Positions 1-11,129 of a stretch of DNA of 64,000 nucleotides are shown in pieces. The translations under genes and the position numbers were made by a program. Every line of letters starts with the position of its first letter. The stretch's first letter is position 1. Below the pieces are notes generated by a model. That model did no database searches and was not told the origin of the DNA. It was given only the letters and a program-made list of their open reading frames with translations. This stretch comes from Strongylocentrotus droebachiensis. Taxonomy: Eukaryota > Echinodermata > Echinoidea > Camarodonta > Strongylocentrotidae. The stretch spans positions 62,001 to 126,000 of the forward strand of contig JAVYIG010004955.1 of the NCBI GenBank assembly GCA_035222895.1, given 5' to 3'.

Positions 1-791
1 TAGAAACCCGTCTTATAAAGCATTGGTGAAGAATCAGGGAAATGGGGGATATAATACTCCACAAAAAAAAAAACTATGAGATTGGATATTCAAAAGAAAA
101 TAGGAACAGCAATAAAATTTGTTTTTTTTTTTATTAAAGGTACATTGCATATTTTATGGAAAGCTAGCATGTACACAAACAATGCTTGGACTAGTGTTAT
201 ACCATGTTAAAGATAATGTGTGATTTTAGAAGTGAAAAGTTATGTGAAAAGTCATTTAAAGCATTTGTTTGCGTCTTTAAAAAGAGAAAAAAATATATGA
301 TTGTCACTTTTGTTCAGAGGAAAGTTGGGCGGCTTCAGGGTACTCACGGGGCACCCATCGAATGGTGTAAATGCTTAAACGGTTCAGAGTGCCCATATTA
401 TTGCCCTGCCCTGCCCCCGAAATGAAACCGTAGCACCCTCAATGGCTGGACCCACCCTACAACGGATACGAAGAACATAATTTATATGTAATGTCAATTA
501 CTTACAAGATTTGTGTTACAAGAAATATAACATCAATTTCATCAAACATAAGTGATTTGTACAGGAAATGCCCAAGTCGGATTATTCTAATATTTAAAAC
601 ACCGAATTTCCATTTATGATAATGATCTACATTCAACATTACTCATAGAGATATGATATTTGATAGTAGAACTGCACTGTTTGCATAGGTAAATCACAGG
701 CAATGTACACAATTTGTCCTTATTAGCGCAAAACAGCTACTTTGGGCGATAGTGAAAAGTCACTATTGGTCCTGAAAATATTGAAACTTAC
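1..791. other. Intron or downstream part of gene B; no exon found
   Basis: Sequence beyond the WSC donor. A donor-like GTGAGTACC occurs on the minus strand near 341-349 with GC-richer sequence beside it, but the best upstream acceptor gives a stop in the required phase, so I do not call an exon. Confidence 0.4.
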
Positions 792-1082
792 TGTTAAAAA
801 TAGAGATTCTGGATAGGCCCCCCCACACAGTAGTGCTATCCCCCGCACACCGGTAGATACATTCACTGTCTTCTGCCACTCCAAGTCGACTGTAGTTTGT
901 ACCAGCAACCCCCCAGTAGCATTCATTCGCAAACTCTACTCCAGCATAAGCAGAGTCAATGTCACTCAATCCTGTGCAGTAGTCAATGCACAGCTGGATT
1001 GTCATCTCACTTGACGTTAATGAGGCATCAGACAGAACGCGATTACCTTTTTCATCTGTGAAGCATCCGATATACAGATCAT
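792..1082 (-). CDS. Gene B exon 4: WSC domain
   Basis: Acceptor ATCGTAG|ATGAT and donor AACA|GTAAGT enclose 291 nt, phase 1-1. The 97 residues start DDLYIGCFTDE and run through QLCIDYC, YAGVEFANECYWG, SECIYRCAGD and VWGGLSRISIF, the ordered landmarks of a WSC domain. Six cysteines are present. The usual C-x-C-G reads CYWG and the usual C-G-G reads WGG, so two expected cysteines are both tryptophan (TGG codons beside G runs). Confidence 0.88.
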
Positions 1083-4000
1083 CTACGATTATCAAATAAG
1101 AGAATAACAACTTGGTTCGTTAGTCATTATACGTAAAGGGTCTATCATTAATACTGTATGTTCATTTCTTTTCTGATATACATGCTTCGTGGGATTGTTT
1201 GTTTTGTTTGTATTTCTCCTTGTTTTGTTTTGTTTTAAAGGGAAAAAAGCTACTTGAGCAGTATTAGTGCAAACAGGTAAAACAAAAATGCATGACAACT
1301 TATACAAATTTAATGATAACAATCCTATATCACCAATTGCCAATATTTTTGTAGAATCGAATCAAACCAACGGACGATTTAAAGATAAGTTAGCATAATG
1401 TTGGATAGTTTGGACGACGTAAACATTTTAAAATTAAATGTGGAATGTGCGTAAAAATGCACTTGTTCAGAATATACAAATATGGAAAAGCAACTACTAA
1501 ACAGTGAAAAGCTATAGCAATACACAGTAATTAGAGAAATGATGCAAAGCCTTAGAATCGAAAATTGTAATGAAACCTAAAAATAGTGGTGTATACACAA
1601 ATCAATCACCATAAAAAAAAAATTATGTTTCCACTGCCGATGATGATGGAGCCAAAATGAAGAAGACTAGGAGCATGTAGTTACAAGTCAGATCCATTTT
1701 TTTAAAAATCGATGAAATAATTCATAGAGGCAAATCAAAGGTTTCGACTTTCCTTGTCATTCAATGTATCACTGCTTGTGTTGAGTTGGCAGAAGTTTCC
1801 AATTTGTCCGCAGGTGAAGAGCAATGATTGTTGTCACACATATCATAAATATGTTTTTTCTCTTTATAGAATATGAGATATTTCCTTTCCCCGAAGATAA
1901 ACATACATAAACTGTTGAACTCAAACTTATATCAGATAACGAAGTATTTGACAGCTGCCCTGTGATATACTTTACATGTTTGTCAAGTGTATTAATAAAT
2001 TGAAACACTGTCAACCATGATAGAACTGTTAGCACAGCAATCGAATGAGTTTATGTCCACTGTATGTATTTGCTTGTAATTATACAATTGAACTTCCTCA
2101 AAGCACGCTTTCCTTTCTCAAGCATAACGTGAATGACTAAACGAGTGTATTTACTCTGTCTGCTTCTTCTGTGCCCTCGAAGAGTCAATTTCATAATGAA
2201 TAGAATAATCATATGAAAAGAAACTTTGTATACAATCCGACTGTTATAATAGGCTAGCATATCACACTTTTTTCGGGCGTGTTGGGTTTATAAAAGGTAC
2301 TGTGTCCAACCAAGGCATGTTTCTTGTCCCACCTTCTCGATCACACACATTAGTCGTGGTGTTTAGGAAATTGAGTCAACAACGAAATGTTTGTCAAATC
2401 GATCCTGATATCTTCCTGGACTACCCTGACAAAGACGCACTTAGAATCAAAGTTTTGTTAAGGTGTAAAAGAATGCCTTCCATTATTTAAAAATACACTT
2501 TAAGACGATATCGTATATGTGACATTATCCAAAGGAATAAAGGTAATACAAAGTTTTGTTAAGGGGTCATGGATTTGGTTCAAATGAACAAATTGGAAGC
2601 GTATGCGATCTTACAATATTCAGTGATCGTTATCGCGGTTGAAATCGAGTCTAAAGTTATGAAATTGTGAATAATAAACTCTTTGTGTTGTATAGCTTCC
2701 TCTCAAGGTTAAGATATTCATTAAGCTATTATTATTTATTAGTATTATTAATTCTCTCTCGTGTACAGGTGGACAAACCGGAACAGGTTGCATGCAGTGT
2801 GTGTGTCGGCGTGAAGGGGGTATGATGAGATGGGTGGGCAAAAGGGGGGGGGGGGGGTTAAGAGTTTGTGTGGTGTGAGTTGAGGGAACAGGTTGCATGC
2901 AGTGTGTGTTTGTATGTGTGTTTATGTGTGTGAAAGGTGGTGTGGGTGGGCTAGAGGGGAGGGGGGGTGTGAGAGTGTTGTGATAGGATGGTAATATGTA
3001 ACTTTAAACCTTCCTCTACTGTTATTTTGATTATACACTGTTACATGCAAGACTTTTTTTTTCCTTTTTGTTTCTCTATGTTCATTGATTGATGTAACTT
3101 ATGAAATGTCTTGTATCAAAGATCTTGTTTTATATTGCTTATTTTGATAATTTCTTGTTATGTGAATTTCTTGTTATGTGAAATTATGAGGAAGGAAATA
3201 AAATATCATTCAAAACAAAAATATGTAATCAATTTGTATTAACTAAAATCGACCGATAAGCTATTCCCGTTTGGAAATTATATATCACAACTACATATTC
3301 TGAGATTTTCAGGACTATGAAATATACATTTATAGCACTGTAATTTAATATATTAAAAATTACATAGGTGTGATAATCATTTGATACCTACACGCCAAAA
3401 TAAAAGATAGTGTCAGTACAAGCTAATCATTGTTAAAGCTTTGCATTGTAAATGGGAACCATTGTTTGTATATAGTGTATAAACGTATGTTCTTATTAAA
3501 TTAAAGTATTAAAGAAAATCTATATCATCTATGTAAGGCGGCATGAATACATTTACCCATGTGAAAACGTCTCTATTTCACACAAAAACTTATATACATA
3601 CCATTTTTTATACATGTTTACTCATCCCGATTGCCCAGGCACAGATTCTAAGAGAACAGTTTATTCATCATATTTTATTTTTGTTCACAAACTAACGCAA
3701 CTATATCATTTTTCTGCGCAGTTAGACAGGATTCGGTGGAAGTTTGATTACAATATGCTATCATCCTTACATTATCAAATATAATTTTACCTAATTACTA
3801 TGCAATACGAGACATTATTGTGGTACTTACATGTACATATACGCATGTCCTTTCATGTGTTGTTTATAATGTATGTAATTTGGTCTTTTTTTTATAGATA
3901 TGTCTTTTTACGAAAAGCTTGTGGTTTAAAAACATGAAATCTCACATTAACAATTATATTCTTTATATTTTTTTTTCATCCGCGAATGATGCAGAATTTC

Positions 4001-7000
4001 ACCACGCTTGTTGTGTATAATGTAAGTGTTTTAACCTCCTTTCTAGATATTATATTTTTCCTTTGAAAAGGCTGTCCTTAAAAAGCACGATTCAACTTGT
4101 ATTTACATCTCACATTAACAATTGTATCCTTAATTGGGCAGCATTCTATCATGTGTAAAGTCTCATTTTCAGTAATACATATATGTTTCTTTTTTATACG
4201 TATTGACACATCCGTATTGCCCTTGCACAGATTATAAGGAAACACTATATTTAGATTTTGTTCGTTAACCAATTTAAGGAAACCAATGCAACTTTTCGCC
4301 CTTACACAGGATGCAGTCAAGTTTTTGTTAAAACATGCAACATCCTTGCAATGATAACATATAATTATACCTTACTGTACAATACAAGGTATGATTACGG
4401 TACATACGCACATATTCTTTTAAGTTGAAGTCTATAATGTGAGTACTTTGATTTGTTTTTTTAGAGTATCTTGTACAAAAGGGTTGTCCTTTTAAAAACA
4501 TGATTGTATTGTGCTATCTCACATTAACATCCGTATCCTTAACACTATTTCATCCGTGCATGATCCAGGTTTTAATCTAGTAAAAAGTCTATTTTTTTAT
4601 TCAACTAATATATTTCACGATATCGTGACGATATACATAATTATTTACACATCCCCTTCGCCCTTGCACCTTTTATACATAAACATCAAATTCTGATTAT
4701 TTTTCTTAAATAGCTAAATTTACAAAGCCGATCAATTTTTCACTGGTAGACAGGATCCGATGCATGTTTTGTCAGGGCATGCAATCATCCTTACTATGAT
4801 AAAATATAATTCAACCTCCATGTGTTATACAAGTTATAGGCATCATAATCGTGTAATACAAGTTCATGCAAGCAGAGATATTTTTCTTTCTATAGTAAAA
4901 TATGTATCAATGAAAAAGTAGCACAATTCACCATAATTGAACAAATCTGTATACATTTTAATTTATTTTCATTCATATAGACATCACTTTTCTTAATATT
5001 TTTACATATTTATTTAGTAAAGTTTAAATCGCCTCTGATTCCCTAGCTAACGTTTTCTTTGTTGTAAATAATATATTTATATATATATATATATATATCA
5101 TCTCAGCAGCAAAGGACATGATTCATCGCATTATTATTCACACTGTTTGGGCTACAAAAATGATACTATCTACCGAAATTCACTGCAGTGTGTAATTCCC
5201 TGTCTGATAATCTATCGACATAGATAAATATTTCTATTCTGATATCTATTTGTTCACTTTTGTGTCATTACAGAATATGTTTTCATCCAGGCATAAATAT
5301 CGTACGAAAGATCGGAGTATTTGCTTTTATTTTATCATGAGCATCATATTTATTTTTTTTATAAATCAACATGATTTCGATCATACGGTGATTCTTTTTC
5401 ATGACAATGCATTTATATGAATCAATTTTAGATCACCAGTTTATGAACAATACGAAGGGAAGACTCATTCACCTGCACACACCCACTTGCACATACTTGC
5501 AATAAAAATTCTTTACTTTCTTTCCACTATTTATTTATTCCACTTGATCAACTTCGCGTGTACAATTATATAATTTAAGAGTTTGCCGCTATTCTCTCGA
5601 GGCCGCCATCGATTTCAAGCTTACCGCTCATGATGGCGGTCTCCTGCGTTTTCTGTAATTTATCTTTTTTCATTGAAATTATATTTGTGTTTGTATGCAT
5701 CTTATTTAATGTACTTAAAAATGTATAATTATGTAAAATGAAGAAATATTTGTTACTTTATGTATATGATTATGTTCTATTTTTAAAATGCAGAAGAAAA
5801 AAACAAACAAAAAACTATTTATTAAGATTCTTTCTGAACAAAATCTTTATACGTGACACTCTATTATCATACATACTCCTATAAAATCGTCATGACCCCC
5901 CCCCCCCCCCCCCCCCCCATTCCCCGGCTGCTATCGACTCAAGCATTCATGTTTATGATAGTTGGCCTTTGATTTATCTTGATTCTTTGACTTATCTCCA
6001 TACTTTCAAGTTTCCCATTATGTATATCTATGTATTTGTATGTGTGTGTATTCAGTTGTCACTCTTTAAGTATTAAATTAATTATATTATATACTATTAT
6101 GGCTATTTGATTTATCAATAAATGCAGAAACATCTGCTAAAAAAAAACGCAAGCACTGCTTGCAAAACGAATGGGATTGTGGTGAATGAGCAACACGTCA
6201 TGACGCGCGCTGTGGCACTACAGTGTGAGTCAAACAAAAATTTACACCTAGACTTGCTAATTTTATCTATGAACAGTAAATTATTATACATCTTATCAAA
6301 GAGTGTTTTATCCCGAATTGTTTGGTATCATTGTGTGTGTGGACTGGTATGTGTTCACGCTTGGATGAGCAGGAGACATTGTTTAAGAGAGTGCAAAAAT
6401 CGACTTGCGCCGAAGTAATACATGTGATGTTTGAATAAAACAATCGGGATTTGGGTATTGATTCGGTCTTTGCAGATCCAAATAACATCCCTAACAAAAT
6501 GAATCATTCCACACATATGAAATATCAAATATCAAGAACATTTGTGTGCGTGTGTGTGTGACTTTGTTACTGCAAAAAGAAAATGCAGTGCATCTCATTT
6601 GATAGATTCATTTCATTCTCTCACTTTGAAACTTTGGAGCAAGACGATTTTTGCACTCTCGCAAACAATGCCTCCTGTTCATCCAAGCGTGAACACATAC
6701 CACACAAAAATGATACCAAACGATTCGGAACATATTCTCTTTCAGAACATGTATGTTAACCTTTCGTTCATGGCTGACTTTTAACATAAATTAACATTTT
6801 TCTGAGTGTAAACTTTTTTTTGACTCACACGGTAAAGCCGCCCATACTTAACATAATCATTATTCTTATTCTCATTCTCATTCTCATTCTAACTCTTATT
6901 CTTATTCCTATATTCTTATTCTTATTCTTATTCTTATTCTTATTCTTATTCTCATTCTCATTCTCATTCTCATTCTTATTCTTATTCTCATTCTCATTCT

Positions 7001-9460
7001 CATTCTTATTCTCATTCTCATTCTCATTCTCATTCTCATTCTCATTCTTATTCTTAGTATTCTTAATCTTCTTCCTTTTTTTTCTTTTTTTTTCTTTTTT
7101 TTCTTCTTTTTCTTTTTCTTTTTCTTTTTCTTTTTCTTTTTCCTTTTTCTTTTTCTTACTCTTATTCTCATTCTTATTCTTATTCTTATAATTATTCTTA
7201 TTATCATTCTCATTCTCATTCTTATTCTTATTTGTATTCTTTTCTTATTCTTTTCTTTTTCTTTTTCTTTTTCTTTTTCTTTTTCTTTTTCTTTTTCTTT
7301 TTCTTTTTCTTTTTCTTTTTCTTTTTCTTTTTCTTCTTCTTCTTCTTCTTCTTCTTCTTCTTCTTCTTCTTCTTCTTCTTCTTCTTTCTTTTTCTTTTTC
7401 TTTTTCTTTTTCTCATTCTCATTCTCATTCTCATTCTCATTCTCATTCTCATTCTTATTCTTATTCTCATTCTCATTCTCATTCTCATTCTCATTCTTAT
7501 TCTTATTCTCATTCTCATTCTCATTCTTATTCTCATTCTCATTCTCAATCTCATTCTCATTCTCATTCTCATTCTCATTCTTATTCTTATTCTTATTCTT
7601 ATTCTCATTCTCATTCTCATTCTCATTCTTATTCTCATTCTCATTCTTAATCTCATTCTCATTCTCATTCTCATTCTTATTCTCATTCTCATTCTCATTC
7701 TCATTCTTATTCTCATTCTCATTCTCATTCGCACTCTCATTCACATTCTCATTCTCATTCTCATTCTCATTCTCATTCTCATTCTCATTCTCATTCTCAT
7801 TCTCATTCTCATTCTCATTCTCATTCTTATTCTCATTCTCATTCTCATTCTCATTCTCATTCTTATTCTCATTCTCATTCTTATTCTTATTCTCATTCTC
7901 ATTCTCATTCTCATTCTTATTCTCATTCTGATTCTTATTATCATATTTATTCTTATTGTTATTATCACTCTTATTCTTATTCTCATTCTCATTCTTATTC
8001 TCATTCTTATTTTCATTCTTGTTCTTATTATTCAATAGAAACAAAAATGATTAATAGAAAAACATTAAATGAAACATAACATTACCTTCGCAAAGGGTGT
8101 AACGTGTGATGGTACATGGAATATGAAGCAAACCAGAGTAGTTGGGATAATAGGAGACGCAGCTGTAGGTGCTACTGGCGGGTCGGGTGCTGCTTGACCA
8201 CCAACCTGTAAGAAAGTGAGCCACCAAAACAAAATACGAGGGAGAAGTGAACATTTTCAGCTTTCAGAGGTAATGGCCTTTGACATTTTTGCACCAAACT
8301 GTCCTTAACCCACTCCAAGAAGTGATAACCATTCATACGCCCCAGTTTAAATATAAATAAAGAACATAAGTATAGGGGTAATCCAGCCCTCCTTTCGGAG
8401 GAAGGGTTACCCCTGTATTAACGATTAAATTATGAAACAATATGTCTTTTATGTATATTTTGTTATCAGTTCTGTATTATTTCTGCATATGAAATGTGAA
8501 ATCAATAAACTCAACTCAACTCAACTCAACAAAATCATAGTGTAGTAGCTCCATGAAAAAATTATATGACGGTAATTATGTGTGTGACCATCACTAATTT
8601 GTGCAGTTATATTTTAGACTTTTGCTCATTTTATTTAGTTACAGACAACTGTGATTTGCAATTTTTTAATCAAAATTGGGTATGATATTGCCCAAAAGTT
8701 AGTTGGACACATCATTATTCACATATTGAGCAATTTTTGTATTTTGTAAAGAGTTGGGATGGCCCATGGATTTTGGATTTTGTTTCTTTCCGTGCGCTAC
8801 TACCCCTTAACGCCTCATTGAGAAGACTTGGAGAGGCCTGTCAAGATTTCATATTTTTTCCTGGGAAACAATGATGGCGTAAAAAAATTCACCCCCTCTC
8901 ATTTTCTTACATTCTAGGCTTTTGAATAAACCAATATTACGTTGGCGTCTCATCGCTCCAATCAGTTAATTAGTTACAAACTTACAACAGCTGCTATTTG
9001 GTCTGATTTCTTAAGTCTTGAAATGAACATATTAATAAGTTGGCGTTATACTTACTACTATTGGTATCTAACTGTGTGCCGTCTTCACATGGGAAGGTAC
9101 CCTCCATAGCTTCATACGTACATCCAACCCAGTAGTAGGTGTTGTATCTACTGTTGATAGCATTAAACTCATCGTTACTATTGGGAACGAAGAGTGTCCC
9201 ACCAATCGAGTTACACCGTGACACCGCTTCGGAATGTGTGAACTTTGCACCGCCAAAGAACTTGTAGCATCCTTGACCAATGCTATCCCATCCACTGGGA
9301 CATACTGCATCTTTAGGAAAAAAATTAAGGGGGAAGAGTTGTTTTATTAATAAACAACAACAATAACAACAATGATGATAATATTAGTGATGATAATGAT
9401 GACGACGATGATGATACTAATAACGATAATGATGATGCTGATGCCTACCACTAATACTAC

Positions 9461-9496
<36 letters not shown>

Positions 9497-9924
9497 TATT
9501 AATAATAATAGTAATAAGATAAAAAGGTATACGATCCAACTTTGAAAATACATGTTCCAAAATCTGTTTCAAAACTAGTGGGCAGCAACATCATAATTAT
9601 GGATGGTAAAAATCTCGTTAAGTTCGTCATCACTTTAATTGATAGGCCTATATTTTTAACGATTTTACAGTTATTCTTATCGAAAAAAAGAATGATTAAA
9701 ATCATCTTATTTAATACAAATTTACCCTAGGATACATTTTTATTTAACTTCTGATTTTTTTTAATGACTTTCAGGTAGGTATATTCCTACATCCTAAGAC
9801 TACCATGTCAAAACGATAAATAGTGCATTTAAGTGTAAAAATAGTAATTACCTGTGCGTTGAATGGTTGAAGAACCAAGCAAAATGATAAGAAAGACTAA
9901 CATTCTTGGATCACACGACGTCAT
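792..9924 (-). CDS. Secreted C-type lectin-like / WSC domain protein, 3'-incomplete (4 exons seen)
   Basis: Exons 9924-9852, 9310-9056, 8205-8086 and 1082-792 join in frame (all junctions phase 1) to give 246 codons so far: signal peptide (about 1-22), C-type lectin-like domain (about 25-149), WSC domain (about 152-245). The WSC donor at 791 shows that more exons follow beyond the left edge. WSC domains are cysteine-rich putative carbohydrate-binding modules, and CTLDs are common in echinoderm immune and matrix proteins. Function cannot be told from the sequence; recognition or binding of glycans or extracellular matrix is the likely class. No gene name is recognised. The gene lies downstream of gene A on the same strand, with 5.5 kb between them. 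Confidence 0.83.
2541..3320 (+). mobile_element. Interrupted copy of the TTAA-flanked inverted-repeat element
   Basis: 2541-2730 and 3238-3320 match the reverse complement of the element at 14694-15159. Examples are AGGTAATACAAAGTTTTG at the end, GAAATCGAGTCTAAAGTTAT, and CCCGTTTGGAAATTATAT against CCCGTTTGAAAATTATAT. The left flank is ATAA rather than TTAA. About 500 bp (roughly 2736-3237) absent from the other copy interrupts it, and the right end is lost. I see no coding capacity. Confidence 0.7.
2736..3237 (+). mobile_element. Nested insertion, possible retroelement 3' end
   Basis: This block splits the element copy at 2541-3320. It begins GT- and G-rich (GGTTGCATGCAGTGTGTG occurs twice, about 2786 and 2890) and ends with an AATAAA signal near 3198 followed by an A-rich tail. 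That is the look of a plus-strand retroelement 3' end, but no coding part is present and target-site duplications are not clear. Confidence 0.4.
3600..4830. repeat. Three divergent tandem copies of a 410-580 bp unit
   Basis: The same ordered anchors recur. TCTCACATTAACA is at about 3941, 4107 and 4517. A CATCC...GCCC(A/T)(G/T)GCAC motif is at about 3625, 4209 and 4651. GCA(T/A)CATCCTT(A/G)C is near 3758, 4336 and 4785. Copies are clearly related but strongly diverged, with indels. This is noncoding and lies inside the gene B intron. Confidence 0.6.
6312..6730. repeat. Long inverted repeat, arms about 100 bp
   Basis: Left arm 6312-6415 and right arm 6631-6730 are reverse complements with moderate divergence. 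For example GTATGTGTTCACGCTTGGAT on the left pairs with ATCCAAGCGTGAACACATAC on the right. The spacer is about 215 bp. The transcript could fold into a long hairpin. It may be a foldback element or an inverted duplication. Confidence 0.75.
6862..8033. repeat. 1.2-kb pyrimidine microsatellite (ATTCTC/ATTCTT hexamers, CTTTTT, CTT)
   Basis: The plus strand is almost all C/T with single A at every sixth base: ATTCTC and ATTCTT hexamers, interrupted by CTTTTT hexamers (about 7080-7155 and 7250-7333) and a CTT trinucleotide block (about 7333-7385). The very long open frames in it (Leu-Ile, Asn-Glu or Arg-Met repeats) are by-products of a 6-bp period without stops, not genes. It sits about 50 bp from the 5' splice site of the intron after CTLD exon 3. 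Confidence 0.95.
8086..8205 (-). CDS. Gene B exon 3: C-type lectin-like domain, C-terminal third
   Basis: Acceptor TTACAG|GTTGG and donor GAAG|GTAATG enclose 120 nt, phase 1-1. Spliced to exon 2 it gives NSSWWSSST... then YSCVSYYPNYSGL, IPC and the closing RYTLCE, the C2-C3 and C4 positions of a CTLD. The sequon NSS is created across the splice junction. The match of both phase and fold on the two sides of the intron supports the join. Confidence 0.84.
8374..8530 (+). mobile_element. LINE/SINE-type 3' end with AATAAA and CTCAA tail
   Basis: A hairpin AGGGGTAATCC...GGGTTACCCCT (8374-8414) is followed by AT-rich sequence, AATAAA at 8504-8509 and at least four CTCAA units (8510-8530). A short tandem repeat tail directly after a polyadenylation-like signal is typical of non-LTR retroelement 3' ends. 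No reverse-transcriptase frame is attached, so this is a 5'-truncated copy inside an intron of gene B. Confidence 0.55.
9056..9310 (-). CDS. Gene B exon 2: C-type lectin-like domain, N-terminal two thirds
   Basis: Acceptor CCTAAAG|ATGC and donor AGTA|GTAAGT enclose 255 nt, phase 1-1. The product begins DAVCPSGWDSIGQGCYKFFG, the two-cysteine N-terminal hairpin of a long-form CTLD, followed by the helix EAVSRC and the hallmark YYWVGC. Two extra cysteines (WVGC, TFPC) sit in the long-loop region. No EPN, QPD or WND calcium/sugar motif is visible, so classical calcium-dependent sugar binding is doubtful. Confidence 0.86.
9345..9525. repeat. Trinucleotide microsatellites (GAT/ATG and ACT)
   Basis: GATGATAAT-type repeats run into ACTACTAAT and ACT repeats and end in AAT units. 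This is intronic in gene B, about 35 bp upstream of CTLD exon 2 in gene orientation. Confidence 0.9.
9852..9924 (-). CDS. Gene B exon 1: signal peptide
   Basis: ATG at 9924-9922 opens MTSCDPRMLVFLIILLGSST, with the donor ACAG|GTAATT in phase 1. Joined to exon 2 it reads ...STIQRT-DAVCPSGWD, a clean signal peptide followed by the first CTLD cysteine. An inner Met (MLVFLIIL) is an equally good start. The frame stays open about 39 codons further up to 10041, but that part is hydrophilic and is probably 5'UTR. Confidence 0.72.
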
Positions 9925-10024
9925 ACTTATCGAAATGACACCCAAATTAGAGGAACAAAGTATGTTGGAAAGCCTTCGATCCCAAATGATACAAGATCTG
10001 ATCAGATACTCTCGATATGCGTCA

Positions 10025-10030
10025 TATATA
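10025..10030 (-). promoter_or_regulatory. Possible TATA box of gene B
   Basis: On the minus strand, TATATA (within TTTTGATATATATGACG) lies about 100 bp upstream of the gene B start codon, giving room for a 70-80 nt 5'UTR. AT-rich background makes chance occurrence likely. Confidence 0.18.
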
Positions 10031-11129
10031 TCAAAATTCAAACGTCAAATATGTACTAATTGTGATACTTCGACATTTGCCAAATATGAAAAAAACATCA
10101 TTAAAATGCATCCGTGTCATGCCTGGATACGGAGAAAAACACTATTTCCAATCCAGGGCGGTTAAAGTAGAAGTCGCGTTTTGGATAAGGTGAGAAATCA
10201 CTTGCGAGCTTTTTTATTCTCTTTCTTCACTGCTTCAGAGCCACTAGGTTGTGGAACAGTTTTCTTCAGTACCTTCATCCTTTGTGGTCTGCTATCCACT
10301 TTCAAGGCCCAGTTCAAGACAAACCTATTCTACACGACTTATAATTAGCCACTACTCCAGTCTTCCCAAGGTGAATCATGATATACATTTGAGCCTTTGA
10401 TTAGGCAACTAGTTATTGTCGCTCTACAAAATCCAAGATTGGTTTGGATTCGATTGAAACGTAGAAGCATATCACTGTAGTAAAGTCAAATTTTAGGACT
10501 AGAGTGTACTCTTGTAATGCCCTCATAAACTTTGGGCCAATTTCATTGCCACATGAATGTGTAGTCCACTAGTAGTCATGAGCAGTACTTTTCCATTGCT
10601 TTCATTGTGTTTATAAATGATAGACATGTTGAGTAAATCTGTCACCATTTTGACCATTCTTCAACTTCACAATACACAATCATTCTAATTCTCTACGTAA
10701 TCATTCCATAAAAGCTGCTCGAAAGGTTTTTTTCACGGATACACTTTTATGCCCAGAACTTAACTTTACCTTTAAATTGTACGAACAGAATTGAGGTCAT
10801 TGGACCATGGACCTATGATTAGACCGAGCGATCCGAACACGAATAAGCGTAGGATACGCGTTTGCAAATATTTTAATATGTGTTACGGTCTTATTTTGAT
10901 GTCGTGCTACTCATTAATTTTTTTCTATTACCCAAATTAATAGAATTGTGTGACGCTGCATATGGTTCTAGAACGACATTACCATGATTAAAATGGTAAC
11001 GAAATACAAAACGTTCTATTGATCCAATTCAAAAAGTCTTTGGAAAAATATTGTAAGGTTTCTGCCGAATGAAATTAGTGTTTGGCGTTTGTTAATGTCA
11101 TCATATTGATCGTGAAGTATATATAAAGG

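Larger units (their letters stand above)
1083..8085 (-). other. Seven-kb intron of gene B
   Basis: Lies between the CTLD and WSC exons. It contains an interrupted inverted-repeat element copy (2541-3320), a divergent three-copy tandem block (3600-4830), a TA run near 5080, a 20-odd C run near 5900, a long inverted repeat (6312-6730) and a 1.2-kb pyrimidine satellite (6862-8033). No coding exon with a fitting phase was seen. Confidence 0.6.

Noticed and set aside
300..420. Possible further exon of gene B (GTGAGTACC donor on the minus strand)
   Set aside because: The required phase meets a stop directly after the best acceptor, and no domain similarity is seen.
6908..8044. Very long open frames of Asn-Glu, Leu-Ile or Arg-Met repeats
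   Set aside because: Translation of a 6-bp-period microsatellite; the frames are open on both strands and have no non-repeat domain.
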